From positions 1-8,168 of the forward strand of contig DGSY01000028.1 of NCBI GenBank assembly GCA_002394125.1: DNA of 8,168 nucleotides, in the 5' to 3' direction. The notes under the pieces are model-generated. The model saw nothing but the letters and a program-made list of their open reading frames with translations. It was not told where the DNA came from and did not search any database. This document shows, piece by piece, positions 7,571-8,168 of the stretch. Position 1 is the first letter of the stretch. Each line of letters opens with the position of its first letter. The position numbers and the translations under genes are program-made. Source of the DNA: Ruminococcus sp. UBA4350. GTDB lineage: Bacteria > Bacillota > Clostridia > Oscillospirales > Ruminococcaceae.

Positions 7571-7815
7571 CATGGAAAAAGGCCGCAAAGATCGTGCCTG
7601 CGGTTGCGGCACTGTGGCTTCTGATCTTCCTTGCGGACTATGTCATAGTCAGGGGCGCGGGTCATGCGCCGGTATTCTGCATCGCAAATGAGGGAGCGTC
7701 ACATTATACCGGATTGGGATATTCGTATGACGCGGGATTCAACTCGTTCAGCGGACAGTATGAATACTGCCTGTATCTGTTCGGACACGCCGTCCGTTCC
7801 ACATTCACAAACTGA
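7567..7815 (+). CDS. Small single-pass membrane protein
   Basis: An 82-residue protein with a GTG start that overlaps the preceding stop by 4 nt (GTGA). The ribosome site GGAGG at 7553-7557 lies 9 nt upstream; the nearby ATG at 7572 is in another frame. Residues about 8-29 (IVPAVAALWLLIFLADYVIV and flanks) form one hydrophobic helix after a Lys-rich start, so the remaining 50 residues are probably outside the cell. The segment APVFCI, then YTGLGYSYD resembles small clostridial membrane proteins with a 'PxFCI ... YxGLGY' pattern, as I remember them; function unknown. It is the last gene before the terminator. Two Cys residues in the outer part (FCI and YCLY) could form a disulfide. Confidence 0.78.
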   Translation: MTWKKAAKIVPAVAALWLLIFLADYVIVRGAGHAPVFCIANEGASHYTGLGYSYDAGFNSFSGQYEYCLYLFGHAVRSTFTN

Positions 7816-7836
7816 ATCAGCATAAGAATACAAACA

Positions 7837-7878
7837 GCCGCACACCTCTGAACGGGGTGTGCGGCTTCTGCGTTTATT
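7837..7878. terminator. Terminator of the VWA operon, possibly two-way
   Basis: A perfect 10-bp GC-rich stem (7837-7846 with 7856-7865) is followed by TTCTGCGTTTATT, a weak T tract. On the opposite strand it is followed by TGTTTGTATTCTT, so it may also stop leftward reading. It begins 21 nt after the last gene. Confidence 0.78.
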
Positions 7879-7910
7879 CGTAAGCGCCAACCACTCCTAG
7901 CTTACCTCAT

Positions 7911-7942
7911 AAAGAAACGAGCCGAGAAACAACCTCGGCTCG
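7911..7942 (-). terminator. Terminator after the IS66 transposase
   Basis: On the minus strand a perfect 9-bp stem CGAGCCGAG/CTCGGCTCG (7942-7934 and 7926-7918) with a 7-nt loop is followed by TTTCTTT. It lies about 55 nt after the transposase stop, inside the element. Confidence 0.8.
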
Positions 7943-7950
7943 AAGAGTAT

Positions 7951-8003
7951 CAGTGTAACGCGGACTGTACGCAGCTATATGAAACAGTGTAACGCCTACT
8001 GTA
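7951..8003. repeat. Paired direct repeats near the IS66 end
   Basis: CAGTGTAACGC, two variable bases, then ACTGTA occurs at 7951-7969 and again at 7985-8003, a 34-nt offset. A partial third ACTGTA follows at 8009-8014. The second copy overlaps the transposase stop codon. Such subterminal repeats can be transposase binding sites, but this is inference. Confidence 0.6.
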
Positions 8004-8168
8004 TCTCACTGTATGTTTGCTTGCAATATGCCGGAAGAGCGAAGCTCCACGGCATGACGGATTTGATCTGATCTTCTGTCGGATCGGTACCCATTTCCGG
8101 CAGCACGGTCAGAAGGTAGAGCAGGTAACCGTACACATCCAGATCGTTTCTCTTGGCTGTTTCAATGA
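7996..8168 (-). CDS. IS66-family transposase, C-terminal end only
   Basis: The window shows 56 codons ending in TAG at 7996-7998; the gene continues past the right edge. The peptide begins IETAKRNDLDVYGYLLYLL and later has DQIKSVMPWSFALP, matching the C-terminal tail of IS66 TnpC transposases (ETAKANGLDPYxYLxxLL ... LLPWxxxLP). The catalytic DDE residues would lie upstream, outside the window, so activity cannot be judged. Confidence 0.85.
   Translation of the reverse strand, partial: IETAKRNDLDVYGYLLYLLTVLPEMGTDPTEDQIKSVMPWSFALPAYCKQTYSEIQ

Larger units (their letters stand above)
7880..8168 (-). mobile_element. IS66-family element, transposase end
   Basis: The right edge of the window holds the end of an IS66-like element and continues beyond it. 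The C-terminus of the transposase is read leftwards and is followed by about 115 nt of non-coding DNA up to GTAAGCGCC at 7880-7888, which resembles the GTAAGC-type ends of this family. GCTTAC at 7900-7905 pairs with GTAAGC at 7880-7885. The exact end and its target duplication cannot be set, because the other end is outside the window. The base composition is less GC-rich than the genes to the left. Confidence 0.68.

Overview
The window looks like chromosomal DNA from a GC-rich member of the Clostridia, probably Ruminococcaceae or Oscillospirales. I infer this from strong AGGAGG-type ribosome sites, a dipicolinate synthase (endospore) gene, formate-tetrahydrofolate ligase, and small lipoprotein operons of clostridial style. 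The sequence alone does not give the species.

Left edge (1-411): about 1.75 tandem copies of a 221-bp non-coding repeat. The unit carries several hairpins and one long imperfect palindrome. Its second copy runs into the 3' end of a leftward gene for dipicolinate synthase subunit A (dpaA/spoVFA). That gene keeps its start, its ribosome site and a good match to a sigma-K promoter, but its last third is replaced by repeat sequence.

Middle (1103-5023), all leftward: fhs (formate-tetrahydrofolate ligase), a broken secreted D-Ala-D-Ala dipeptidase (VanX/DdpX type), and putP (Na+/proline symporter). They are closely spaced, have a clear sigma-A promoter before fhs and a strong terminator after putP, and probably form one transcription unit. 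The dipeptidase has lost about 70 residues, including the conserved arginine of its YRP motif, and its two remaining parts are in different frames.

Right half (5164-7878), rightward: a three-gene envelope cassette made of a von Willebrand A domain lipoprotein with a complete-looking MIDAS motif, an unrecognised lipoprotein, and an 82-residue single-pass membrane protein. Gaps are 13 nt, then a 4-nt overlap, and the cassette ends in a hairpin terminator. It is the least-described gene set here.

Right edge (about 7880-8168): the end of an IS66-family element. It holds the last 56 codons of a leftward transposase, a terminator, paired direct repeats and a GTAAGC-type end. The window therefore has mobile or repeated DNA at both ends and two degraded genes. 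I see no CRISPR array, tRNA, rRNA or recognisable defence system.
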